From Streptosporangiaceae bacterium (GTDB lineage Bacteria > Actinomycetota > Actinomycetes > Streptosporangiales > Streptosporangiaceae), in assembly GCA_019245115.1 (NCBI GenBank), contig JAFARZ010000029.1, positions 1 through 39,764 of the forward strand: a stretch of 39,764 nt of DNA, written 5' to 3'. Positions 1-6,598 of the stretch are shown here, piece after piece. The position numbers were made by a program, and so were the translations under genes. The notes under the pieces are model-generated. The model made no database searches, was not told where the DNA came from, and saw only the letters and a program-made list of their open reading frames with translations. Positions within the stretch are counted from its first letter, which is position 1; every line of letters starts with the position of its first letter.

Positions 1-101
1 GGGAGCGCTGCGCCCTGAGGGCCATAAGTTTCCTCTCTTCCAGCGCTGTGCACCGTGTCCGGCAACCGCCGTATCCGTGTTTGCGCTGGTGAGAGGTGGT
101 T

Positions 102-170
102 TGTGGTCAGGGGCAGGGTCGAACTGCCGACCTTCCGCTTTTCAGAGAACCGAGCTACCCCGCCCTGACC
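102..170 (-). pseudogene. Degenerate tRNA-Phe remnant at the left end
   Basis: On the minus strand this reads like a shortened tRNA-Phe: an acceptor-like 5' strand GGTCAGG, a TAGCTC box, the loop CTGAAAA with anticodon GAA, and a T arm. The D arm and the 5' side of the anticodon stem are missing or scrambled, so it should not fold as a tRNA. The 3' half is the attL core. The 5' half lies inside the element and may be a relic of an earlier recombination, or part of attP that mimics the tRNA. Confidence 0.6.
103..145. repeat. attL core: direct repeat of tRNA-Phe 3' half
   Basis: This 43-bp stretch repeats at 18596-18638 with two differences. Read on the minus strand it is the anticodon arm, T arm and 3' acceptor strand of tRNA-Phe. 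The two differences fall on opposite sides of the T stem (GGCAG/CTGCC here, GGCGG/CCGCC on the right), so base pairing is kept in both copies. Bases just outside it (about 71-102) also resemble the sequence before the right copy, for example CCGTGTTT followed by GGTGAG, which suggests both derive from tRNA-Phe downstream regions. Confidence 0.85.
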
Positions 171-198
171 AGGAACAACGCAGCGCACCGGCCGGACC

Positions 199-215
199 TG
201 GGCACGTATCGGGCA
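199..215. other. Candidate integrase arm-type site, left
   Basis: The 17-mer TGGGCACGTATCGGGCA differs at one base from 18472-18488 near the right end. Each copy is itself an imperfect tandem of GGGCA. They lie inside the element 53 and 107 bp from the cores, in the same orientation, as expected for P and P' arm sites of a lambda-type tyrosine recombinase. No binding data are implied. Confidence 0.55.
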
Positions 216-401
216 TGATCAAGCGCTCAGAGCCAACCTGACGGTCCAACCGGCGGCCCCTTACGTCTATCGCGCCCGATGCTCAAGCGGGCCGCTACGC
301 GCGTCCTGCGGCCCCCTTCCCCTCCCCCCGCTTCTCCTGTTGGTGAGCTGACCGCCCCCGCGGCGGTAGACGGCTCTGCGAGAGCCCGTAAGGTGGCAAG
401 C

Positions 402-1322
402 ATGGCCCAAGTGACCAGCAAGAGCACAGCCGCTCCGTTCAGCGCGACGACTGCCGAGAGCGTTCTAGCAGTTGCATGCGAGGTCGCCGAGTTGGACGCT
501 GGTGGCGCGCGTCTACTCCGGCTCGGCGAAAATGCGCTGTTTCACCTGCCTGCCGAATCCGTGGTTGTTCGTATAGCGCGGACTATGGACTATTGGCATA
601 ACGTCGTAAATGAAGTTACTGTTGCCCGCTGGCTTGCGGACCATCAGTTTCCAGCGGCAGAAGTTTGTGAGGTAGCGCAGCCAATACAAGTGACTGGTCA
701 CCCGGTTACGTTCTGGCGGTTTATCGACGGTCGCAATGGGGGCCGCAGTGATATCGCGTGCCTTGGAGCGTTGCTACGTCGCTTGCACAAGTTGCCACGG
801 CCCACAACGTTCGATTTGCCTGGGGAGGACATCCTTGGGCGCGTGCGCAAGCGGATCGACGGTGCGTCTGTTTCTCCGGCTGATAAGGATTTCCTACTAA
901 GCCGTCTCAGCGAACTAGCCGCTGAGGTGCCCCGTCTGCGGTATCCACTCGCGCCCGCTCCGACACATGGCGATGCACATGTGCAAAACCTAATGTTCCA
1001 CGATGGGCAGGCTGTACTAATCGACTTTGAACGGTTCGCGTGGGGACAACCCGAATGGGACATCTCCATGACCGCTACCGAGTACCAGACGGCGGGATGG
1101 TGGACGGACTCCGAATACGGCCAATTCGTAGAAGCATACGGTTACGACGTTACTTCTTGGACAGACGGCTTTCCCGTGCTGCGGGCCGTCCATGAGATCA
1201 AGATGACGACTTGGCTAATGCAGAACGTTGACGAGTCGCCCGAGATCGCTAAGGAGTATGAGACGCGAATGCGCACCATTAGAGGCGAGGCGGCCGACTC
1301 GAAAAGCTGGCGTCCGTTCTAA
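402..1322 (+). CDS. Aminoglycoside phosphotransferase (APH) family kinase
   Basis: A 306-residue protein of the APH/choline-kinase fold, probably cytosolic. The catalytic loop HGDAHVQN lies at about 189-196 (Asp191 base, Asn196 metal ligand), and the metal-binding motif is DFE at about 208-210. The N-lobe is short, with a plausible ATP lysine/arginine region near VVVRIAR (55-61). The ATG at 402 is chosen because AAGGTGG precedes it and family similarity begins soon after; an ATG at 279 would add 41 low-complexity residues. It converges on the regulator at 1319-2716 and the stop codons overlap by 4 nt. Its base composition is visibly less GC-rich than the element core, so it looks like separately acquired cargo. 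The substrate cannot be predicted: antibiotic, sugar and small-metabolite kinases share these motifs. Confidence 0.85.
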   Translation: MAQVTSKSTAAPFSATTAESVLAVACEVAELDAGGARLLRLGENALFHLPAESVVVRIARTMDYWHNVVNEVTVARWLADHQFPAAEVCEVAQPIQVTGHPVTFWRFIDGRNGGRSDIACLGALLRRLHKLPRPTTFDLPGEDILGRVRKRIDGASVSPADKDFLLSRLSELAAEVPRLRYPLAPAPTHGDAHVQNLMFHDGQAVLIDFERFAWGQPEWDISMTATEYQTAGWWTDSEYGQFVEAYGYDVTSWTDGFPVLRAVHEIKMTTWLMQNVDESPEIAKEYETRMRTIRGEAADSKSWRPF

Positions 1323-2716
1323 GAAGTACCTGCCAGGCGCAACCGAGGGTATGTCCTGGCCAAGAGTTCCGTGAACTGCCGTACCGCAGGATCACGGGCG
1401 TGTCTTTCGGCCAAAGACTTATGGAAGTCTGAGAGGTAACGGACGTATCGGCTTGACTGCAAGGAGCCGGTAAGCTCTAGCGCGTCATTTGCCAATGATA
1501 GTGCTTCATCGAGGTTGCCCGCTCTAAATGCTCCTGCGGCAGTAACCATGCTGATGAACGCGCGAGTTCGAGGCGGGGTGTCCACGGGGTCGATCGCTTG
1601 CGCTGCAAAAATCTGTGTTTCGCGCGGCTGCCCCAGTTCACGGAAGCAATGCGCCGCCTCGCCCGCCAACTCAAGCGCGTCAAAGTAACTGATCCATGCT
1701 GGGTCTCTGGAGGGGTCACGTTGCGCGAACGCCTGCTCAGCGCGGTTTAGCACTTGCGCGCACATCCGAGCGTCACCACTGCTGGCAAGTGCCCGCGCTT
1801 CCATCGCGAGGAACATAGCATTCACAGTCGGGGTTGCCCGGGCAGCGGCCCCCGTCTGCGCGGCCCGCGCGAATTGAAGGGCTTCGTTGTACCGCCCCAA
1901 GTAGTTTGCCTGATGACTAAGATTTGACAGAAGACGCGCGCCAAGAACGGAGTCCTCTGCTTCGCGGGCCAAGCGGAGACCCTGCATGAAATACCGTTGT
2001 GCGGCACCGTGCCGCCCCGCATCGTAAGCACTCCAACCAAGCAACTGCGCGACTTCGGCCGCAGCGCCAAAAATCTCACGCCGGATCGGGTCCGGGTGCG
2101 GCTCGCGCAACAACGGAACGATTTCGGATCGGAAGTAAAACAGGAGCACTCGGCGGACATGGCCCCCGCCATACTTGAAGTCAAGGTCCATTAGGTGGCG
2201 CGTGAATGCGCGAATTCTCTCGGCGGCGGCAGCGTTCGCAGTAACCAATGGACCCTGGCCGTCGTGCCATGTTGGCGACGAAAACAGGTAGCCGGTGATT
2301 ACACCGGGGGCTGTTTCCGAGACCCAGTTTGACCGCATGACTTCCGGACTGTCCGCCATGTCTGCGCTAGTCAGCGTGTCCAGAAGTTCGACCGCACGGG
2401 CTGACTCAGCGGGATAACGTGCGCCGTCCTCCACGACATCGCTGTGGGAACGCTGCGGCTTAACTTCATATCCGATTTCCACGAATGAGACTTCGCGGCC
2501 TAGCTTCGCTGACAAGACAGCGGCTATACATCGGATCGTGTCGTCATGTGGCCGAGTACCGTCCAACCAACGTTTCACAGAAACATGGTCGGGAGAAGCG
2601 TCTATCCCGCGTCGTTTGGCTTCTGCGCGAACTCTAGACGCAAGGCTCGTATTACTCATGCCAGCCTGCGTTACAAGCCGGGCTAGCGCCCTATTTGGCT
2701 CCTTTTCTACAGCCAC
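1319..2716 (-). CDS. HTH regulator with TPR-like repeats
   Basis: A 465-residue protein. The N-terminal 65 residues look like an XRE-type helix-turn-helix (SNTSLASRVRAEAKRR, then DHVSVKRWLDGTRP). The middle carries the motif RSNWVSETAPGVITGYLF, which I associate with actinomycete sporulation-type HTH regulators. Residues of about 200-450 are alpha-helical repeats of TPR type (for example GRYNEALQFARAA and GNLDEALSLANDALEL). It starts at a GTG at 2716 with GAGGTGG upstream. The role is inferred to be a DNA-binding regulator responding to a peptide or protein through its TPRs. It is convergent with the APH gene and of similar lower GC, so the two probably travelled together. Confidence 0.8.
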   Translation of the reverse strand: MAVEKEPNRALARLVTQAGMSNTSLASRVRAEAKRRGIDASPDHVSVKRWLDGTRPHDDTIRCIAAVLSAKLGREVSFVEIGYEVKPQRSHSDVVEDGARYPAESARAVELLDTLTSADMADSPEVMRSNWVSETAPGVITGYLFSSPTWHDGQGPLVTANAAAAERIRAFTRHLMDLDFKYGGGHVRRVLLFYFRSEIVPLLREPHPDPIRREIFGAAAEVAQLLGWSAYDAGRHGAAQRYFMQGLRLAREAEDSVLGARLLSNLSHQANYLGRYNEALQFARAAQTGAAARATPTVNAMFLAMEARALASSGDARMCAQVLNRAEQAFAQRDPSRDPAWISYFDALELAGEAAHCFRELGQPRETQIFAAQAIDPVDTPPRTRAFISMVTAAGAFRAGNLDEALSLANDALELTGSLQSSRYVRYLSDFHKSLAERHARDPAVRQFTELLARTYPRLRLAGTS

Positions 2717-2750
2717 CTCGCTACCACCTCATCGGGACGTAAAGCACCCC

Positions 2751-2791
2751 CGTGCACAGCCCGCCGTGCACGAATGCACCCCCCTATGCAC
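2751..2791. promoter_or_regulatory. Cluster of four TGCAC repeats upstream of the HTH/TPR gene
   Basis: TGCAC occurs at 2753, 2767, 2775 and 2787, within 80 bp upstream of the GTG start of the HTH/TPR gene. The first two are GTGCAC and the last two ATGCAC. The density suggests an operator, perhaps autoregulatory, but this is only a pattern and the motif is short. Confidence 0.3.
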
Positions 2792-2870
2792 ACTGCCGCA
2801 CAGCGGGGGTCGGCGGGTTTCCTATCGGTGTGAGCAACACGAGCGAATGCGGACGACAGGCCGAGTGCGG

Positions 2871-3230
2871 TCACTGCTGGCGTCCTGAGTCGTCTATCTG
2901 GAGACGTGATTCCAGCGCGCCGACGCGGCGTTGCAGGTCGGCTAGCTCGCGCCTGATTTCCGCTGAGTCATCGCCACCGCCATTGGCCGAGGTCGCCGAC
3001 TGGCTGGCCGGGCGCACAAACACGCCCTTCCCCTGCTGGCCAACCACCAGACCGTCCCGCCGCAACTCGTTGAGCGCATCGCGGACCACGGTGTTGGAAA
3101 CCCCGTACCGCTGTCGTAGCTGCGCCATAGACGGCAACTGGGCACCGGATTCCAAAGCGCCAGTTCGTATCTGCGCCCGAAGGTCATCCGCAACCTGCAA
3201 GTACGCAGGCATACCGGACATCGTAGTCAC
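2871..3230 (-). CDS. Short GntR-family repressor (KorSA-like)
   Basis: A 119-residue GntR-type regulator. A winged helix occupies about residues 8-76 (AYLQVADDLRAQI, then YGVSNTVVRDALNEL and the wing GQQGKGVFV). There is no effector domain, only a short C-terminal coiled coil (EIRRELADLQRRVGALESRL). Proteins of this size act as the master repressor in pSAM2-type elements (KorSA controlling pra), and here too the gene is divergent from the conjugation/replication block. The GTG at 3230 is chosen because GGGAGAGG precedes it; an upstream start at 3266 is possible. Two palindromes in the divergent region (3305-3315, 3364-3374) are likely operators. Confidence 0.85.
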   Translation of the reverse strand: MTTMSGMPAYLQVADDLRAQIRTGALESGAQLPSMAQLRQRYGVSNTVVRDALNELRRDGLVVGQQGKGVFVRPASQSATSANGGGDDSAEIRRELADLQRRVGALESRLQIDDSGRQQ

Positions 3231-3304
3231 TGCGCCTCTCCCTCGCTCGGTGCTTGCGGCCCGCACACCACGAACCGAGCATCACCACCTGCTGCAAGCC
3301 TCAC

Positions 3305-3374
3305 GTACTAAGTACACCACCCCAGCCGAGAGAACGCATCGGTTCATACTTGACGGACTATGCGTACTAGGTAC
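3305..3374. promoter_or_regulatory. Pair of palindromic operators, probably for the GntR repressor
   Basis: GTACTAAGTAC (3305-3315) and GTACTAGGTAC (3364-3374) are near-identical 11-bp palindromes, 59 bp apart, in the divergent region between the GntR gene and the WhiB-like gene. GntR proteins bind short palindromes of this kind. The right copy overlaps the proposed promoter of the rightward operon, which would let bound repressor block it. Confidence 0.65.
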
Positions 3375-3379
3375 ATGAT
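3350..3379 (+). promoter_or_regulatory. Candidate promoter for the rightward element operon
   Basis: A TTGACG -35 box (3350-3355) is followed after about 17-18 bp by a weak -10 (ACATGA/CATGAT, about 3373-3379). The palindrome GTACTAGGTAC lies in the spacer. It faces the WhiB-like gene. The -35 is strong and the -10 poor, so this is a moderate prediction. Confidence 0.45.
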
Positions 3380-3393
3380 GTTGTCAAGCCAAT

Positions 3394-3424
3394 GGTCCCT
3401 GGCCTACAGCCGCCGCCAGGGGCC
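3394..3424 (+). promoter_or_regulatory. 5'-UTR hairpin, short variant of the element's recurring motif
   Basis: A 10-bp stem (GGTCCCTGGC with GCCAGGGGCC, one G-U pair) closes the loop CTACAGCCGCC. The ACAGCCGCC in the loop is shared with the four longer hairpins at 4511, 6531, 11217 and 16767. It ends 20 nt before the TTG start of the WhiB-like gene, with AGGAGG in between, the same layout as the others. Confidence 0.5.
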
Positions 3425-3444
3425 ACCCGACATAGGAGGTTCTG

Positions 3445-3840
3445 TTGACCACCACCCTTCCGACGAACCCGCAGGCCAGCGTCTTGCCGTCGTTGTCGCT
3501 GCGCCGCCTGCGGGACATGGTTGTGGCCGGTGACCCGGGTTGCATTTGCGACCCGGAGCTGTTCACTGGCCCGGCCGACATCGAACCCGAGGATGAGCCT
3601 GCGGGTGACCGCGCGGCGCGGATCGCCGTGGCGCGCGAGGTGTGCGCGTCCTGCCCGGTGCGGCTGGCCTGCCTGGCCTACACGCTGCGGACCCGCCCGG
3701 CCGCCGGGGTGTGGGCCGGGTTCACCCCCGAGGAGATCGCCGCCCTGGTGGCCGCCGCTAACCGCCCGGCCCGGCCCCGCCGTAACAGCGCACTGCGCCC
3801 GGCCAGTGCCGAGCCTGCGCGGATTGCCGAGGTGGCGTGA
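3445..3840 (+). CDS. WhiB-like iron-sulfur protein
   Basis: A 131-residue protein with the WhiB pattern: cysteines in CIC (33, 35), then CASC (67, 70) and Cys76, followed by the turn motif GVWAG (88-92) and a basic tail (RPARPRR). WhiB-like proteins bind a 4Fe-4S cluster and usually act as transcription factors with the principal sigma factor. It starts with a rare TTG at 3445, supported by AGGAGG five bases upstream. It is the first gene of the rightward operon, directly under the operator/promoter region, so it may serve as the element's own activator (inference). Its stop overlaps the ATG of the next gene. Confidence 0.88.
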   Translation: MTTTLPTNPQASVLPSLSLRRLRDMVVAGDPGCICDPELFTGPADIEPEDEPAGDRAARIAVAREVCASCPVRLACLAYTLRTRPAAGVWAGFTPEEIAALVAAANRPARPRRNSALRPASAEPARIAEVA

Positions 3841-4064
3841 TGACCAGTCCTGCCGCCGCCCCGGACCCGGCCGCGCTGCTCGCCGCGCTCGGCGCGGTGT
3901 GGTCCCCGGACTTCGACGCCTACGCCAGCGGCCAGCTCGACGCCAGCCAAGTCCGCTGCGTGCTGTGCGGTCACGCGCCGTGTGACTGCCCGCCGTTCGG
4001 CACCTCGGAGTATTTCGCCCTGACTGACCGGCTGCATGGCCGCACCCGCGGAGGTGGTGCGTGA
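3840..4064 (+). CDS. Small hypothetical protein with Cys cluster
   Basis: A 74-residue protein I do not recognise. It has a CxxCxxxxCxC pattern near the C terminus (CVLCGHAPCDC), which could hold zinc. The ATG at 3840 overlaps the upstream TGA (TGATG), and its stop overlaps the next ATG the same way, so it is translationally coupled on both sides. A GTG one codon upstream is an alternative start. Confidence 0.7.
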   Translation: MTSPAAAPDPAALLAALGAVWSPDFDAYASGQLDASQVRCVLCGHAPCDCPPFGTSEYFALTDRLHGRTRGGGA

Positions 4065-4504
4065 TGGGCTGCAAGGGACTGCACTGCGACGGCTGCAACC
4101 ACGGCAGCGGCGGCCCCGCCGCGGCGGTCATCGCCCTGCTGGTCATCGTCGCCGTGGCCGCCCGCGAGGTCTGGCCGAAGGTCGTGCACGCGGTGGAGAT
4201 CGCCGCGTGGACCGTGGCCGGGATCACCGGGGCCGCCATCCTCATCACCGCCATGGTGCTGACCGTCCGCGTGGTCCGCCGGGTCCGCGCCCGACGCGCG
4301 GCGCGGGTCACCTACCACGTCACGCCGGTCATCCCGGCCGTGCGCCTGACCGACCCTTCCGCCATCGACCGGCCCGAGTGGCCCGAGCGGCCCGCGCTCG
4401 GCCAGTCCCCGCGGCGGCAGCCCGGGGCGTGGCCGCTGCCCGGGTGGTGGGAGGACATCCGCCCCCGGATCGGCGGTGACAGCGATGAGCGCCGCCCCCG
4501 GTAG
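4064..4504 (+). CDS. Small membrane protein of the transfer region
   Basis: A 146-residue protein. After a Cys/His-rich start (CKGLHCDGCNHG) come two hydrophobic stretches, about 19-34 (AAAVIALLVIVAVAAR) and 45-72 (IAAWTVAGITGAAILITAMVL), followed by a basic region and a Pro/Trp-rich tail. Both termini could lie on the same side of the membrane. Small membrane proteins beside the translocase are typical Spd (spread) proteins in actinomycete plasmids and AICEs. I do not recognise this family specifically. It is coupled to the preceding gene by a TGATG overlap. Confidence 0.7.
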   Translation: MGCKGLHCDGCNHGSGGPAAAVIALLVIVAVAAREVWPKVVHAVEIAAWTVAGITGAAILITAMVLTVRVVRRVRARRAARVTYHVTPVIPAVRLTDPSAIDRPEWPERPALGQSPRRQPGAWPLPGWWEDIRPRIGGDSDERRPR

Positions 4505-4510
4505 CCCGCA

Positions 4511-4557
4511 AGCCACCCGGGCCGCGCATAGCCGCCACGCAGTTTCCCGGCCCGGCT
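4511..4557 (+). promoter_or_regulatory. 5'-UTR hairpin, recurring motif copy
   Basis: CCGGGCCG (4517-4524) pairs with CGGCCCGG (4548-4555), and AGCC/GGCT extend the stem beyond a small bulge. The loop holds AGCCGCCACGCAGTTT, matching the loops at 11217 and 16767. It ends 23 nt before the ATG at 4581, with AAAGGAGG between. Confidence 0.7.
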
Positions 4558-4580
4558 CCCCCTCAAAGGAGGCACCCTCC

Positions 4581-4970
4581 ATGACCACCACGACCACAGC
4601 CGACAGCACCCGGGCGGACGCCGCCCTGATCCTGCGGGCCGTCGCCGACCTGATCGAAGCCCGCGCGGACATCCCGGTGCCCGGCACTGACATCAGCTTC
4701 TACGTCCGTGGGGACGACGCGCCCGCCGTCATGGCCGCCATCGCCGCCGCGCTGCCCTGCCGGTGGCGGGCCGAGATCAGCCGCGGCAGCAGCCACGAGT
4801 GGCTGCACCTGCACAGCGGCCCGTACTCGACGCGGGGCACGCGGGTGAGCATCAGCGCGCCCGCCGCCGACGCCTGCACCGCGGCCGGGGCCAAGACGGT
4901 CACCGTCTGGCAGCCCGCCGCCGCCCTGACCGGCTTCGTCGGCACTGACGCGCTGGGGGAGGTGGCCTGA
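4581..4970 (+). CDS. Hypothetical protein, element-specific
   Basis: A 129-residue soluble protein I do not recognise. It starts with a Thr run, then a helix (DAALILRAVADLIEARADIP), and mixed alpha/beta sequence with no membrane segment and no obvious catalytic motif. The ATG at 4581 is preferred over an in-frame upstream start at 4476 because AAAGGAGG lies nine bases before it and the conserved hairpin 4511-4557 sits in its leader. It is the first gene of a block that continues to the DUF2637 gene. Confidence 0.72.
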   Translation: MTTTTTADSTRADAALILRAVADLIEARADIPVPGTDISFYVRGDDAPAVMAAIAAALPCRWRAEISRGSSHEWLHLHSGPYSTRGTRVSISAPAADACTAAGAKTVTVWQPAAALTGFVGTDALGEVA

Positions 4971-5207
4971 ATGAGCAAGGCGCACCTGACCGCCGTCATC
5001 TCGGCCCTGGTGGTCCTGCGCTGGCTGGCCACCGGGCACGTGGCGCTGACAGTCGGCGGGCTCACCGCCACCGTGCCCGCCCTGGCGGTGGCCGCCGTCG
5101 CCGTCCTCACGCTGACCGCCGCCACGGTATGGCTGGTCGTGTACCGGACCCGGGCTGAGCGGGCCATGCTCGCCGCCTGGCAGGCCGGGAAGGCGGCCAC
5201 GTCATGA
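4971..5207 (+). CDS. Small two-helix membrane protein (Spd-like)
   Basis: A 78-residue protein with two hydrophobic segments, about 5-27 and 29-57, then a short basic tail (YRTRAERAMLAAW). It fits the size and topology of spread-type proteins, which help intramycelial plasmid transfer. The ATG directly follows the upstream stop, and its own stop overlaps the next ATG by 4 nt, so the gene is tightly coupled. The family is not recognised by sequence. Confidence 0.7.
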   Translation: MSKAHLTAVISALVVLRWLATGHVALTVGGLTATVPALAVAAVAVLTLTAATVWLVVYRTRAERAMLAAWQAGKAATS

Positions 5208-5563
5208 CCGCCGCCACGGCCGACATCCGTACGCGCACGGTGACTCGCGCGGCGCTGGAAGCCCGGCTGGCCGCCTGCGAGGACGCGCTGAACGCGGTCA
5301 GCGCGGCATTGTCCAGCCCGTACGTCCGCGTTGAGCACGAACTGCTCGGTGAGGTCACGCCGGAGCTGTCCCGCGCGATTGCCCGCTACTGGGACGCCGT
5401 TACCGACCCCCGCTCGGCCGGGTGCGGCCTGTGCGGTGCGCTGACCGCTCCCGGTGACCTGAGCCTTATCGGGGACCCACGCATGCCCGCTGTGGCGTGC
5501 ACCGGGTGCGCCGCCGCCCCCGGGTGGCCGGAGGTACCCGGCGACTACCGGGAGGTGGCGTGA
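5204..5563 (+). CDS. Hypothetical protein with C-terminal zinc ribbon
   Basis: A 119-residue protein. The N half is helical (AALEARLAACEDALNAVSAAL). The C half has two CxxC knuckles (CGLC at about 74-77, CTGC at about 98-101), suggesting a zinc ribbon. It overlaps both neighbours by a few bases. The function is unknown; in this position it is probably a transfer accessory protein. Confidence 0.7.
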   Translation: MTAATADIRTRTVTRAALEARLAACEDALNAVSAALSSPYVRVEHELLGEVTPELSRAIARYWDAVTDPRSAGCGLCGALTAPGDLSLIGDPRMPAVACTGCAAAPGWPEVPGDYREVA

Positions 5564-6513
5564 TGGCGCTGTCTGCCGAGTTCGACAGCCGCACCGACCG
5601 GCGCGTCTACGCCCTGGTGGCCGCCGGGGCCGCCGCCTTGTCCTACGACCACGCGCGGGCGTTCTTCCTGCCGTTCATGGGCACGCTCGGCGCGTCGGCC
5701 ACCCCGATGATGCTCGATGCGGTGGTGTTCTGGCTTGCCTCAGCCGCCGTCCGCCAGGCCAAGGCGGGCCGCCCGCTGCCCATGCTGCGGTTCGGCGCGT
5801 ACGCGGTGCTGGCGCTGACCGTGACCGCGAACGCGCTCGGCGGCGCGACCTGGCCCGAGCGGGTGTTCCTGGCGCTACCCGCCGGACTGTTCGGGTTCCT
5901 GGTGGAAGTCCGGACCCGGCTGGCGCTGTACCAGCACCGCGCGGCGCACGGCGATGACCGGCTGCGGGTGCGGCTGTGGCTGCGTCACCCGGTGCGTACT
6001 GGCCGGGCGTGGCTGTGGCTGGCCCGCCAGTCCGCGCCCGCCTTCGACCGGGCCAACGCCGAGCGGGACCGGCTGCGCGCCGCCCGCGACGCGGTACGGC
6101 TCGCGCTGCCCGGCCGGACCCGCGCTGCGCGGCGCGCCCGAGCCGGGGTGCTGCGCGAACTGAACGCCGGTCGGCTGACCCCGGCCGCGGCGGTGGCCGC
6201 CTCCGGCCTGCTGACCCGCCCGGCCGTGCCCGAGCTGCACCGGGCCGCGCTGATGACCGCGCTCGGCGCGTCCGCGCCGCGGACACCACGCGGACACAGC
6301 GGCGGACGCGACGGCGGCAACGGCACGGACACCGCGCGGACACGGCGGCGGACATCCCGGCCGGACACCGCGTCCGCCGTGGCCCGGCTGCGTGACCGCC
6401 ACCCGGACATGACCGCGGCGGACATCGCCGCCCGGCTCGGCATCACCGACCGGACGGTGCGCCGCCACCTCGCCAGCCTGCCCGCCGCCACGCCGGAACC
6501 GGCGGCGGCCTGA
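5563..6513 (+). CDS. DUF2637 membrane protein with C-terminal HTH (SpdB-like)
   Basis: A 316-residue protein. The N-terminal 120 residues hold several membrane helices of the DUF2637 type (RRVYALVAAGAAALSYDHAR, then LDAVVFWLASAAV, YAVLALTVTANAL and VFLALPAGLFGFLVEV). Then comes a basic helical linker, a Gly/Arg/Thr-rich spacer and a C-terminal helix-turn-helix (ADIAARLGITDRTVRRHL, about 280-300). DUF2637 proteins are found in actinomycete plasmids and AICEs next to the transfer gene and are often called SpdB2. The HTH suggests DNA binding at the membrane, a sensible partner for the translocase encoded next. The ATG at 5563 overlaps the upstream stop. Confidence 0.82.
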   Translation: MALSAEFDSRTDRRVYALVAAGAAALSYDHARAFFLPFMGTLGASATPMMLDAVVFWLASAAVRQAKAGRPLPMLRFGAYAVLALTVTANALGGATWPERVFLALPAGLFGFLVEVRTRLALYQHRAAHGDDRLRVRLWLRHPVRTGRAWLWLARQSAPAFDRANAERDRLRAARDAVRLALPGRTRAARRARAGVLRELNAGRLTPAAAVAASGLLTRPAVPELHRAALMTALGASAPRTPRGHSGGRDGGNGTDTARTRRRTSRPDTASAVARLRDRHPDMTAADIAARLGITDRTVRRHLASLPAATPEPAAA

Positions 6514-6530
6514 CCAGCCCAGAAACCGGC

Positions 6531-6573
6531 CCGGGGCGCGGCCGTGACCGCCAAGCCAAGTACCGCGCCCCGG
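6531..6573 (+). promoter_or_regulatory. 5'-UTR hairpin, recurring motif copy
   Basis: A perfect 11-bp stem (CCGGGGCGCGG, 6531-6541, with 6563-6573) closes a 21-nt loop containing GACCGCCAAGCCAAGTA, a diverged version of the loop in the other copies. It ends 25 nt before the translocase ATG (6599), with AGGAGG between. Confidence 0.7.
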
Positions 6574-6598
6574 CCCCTCACCAGGAGGAACCACCATC

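Noticed and set aside
1..102. A gene at the left edge
   Set aside because: No start, frame or RNA could be supported; it only resembles the downstream flank of tRNA-Phe.
402..2716. Kinase and HTH pair as a toxin-antitoxin system
   Set aside because: The genes converge and are large; neither matches HipA, Fic or other toxin folds.
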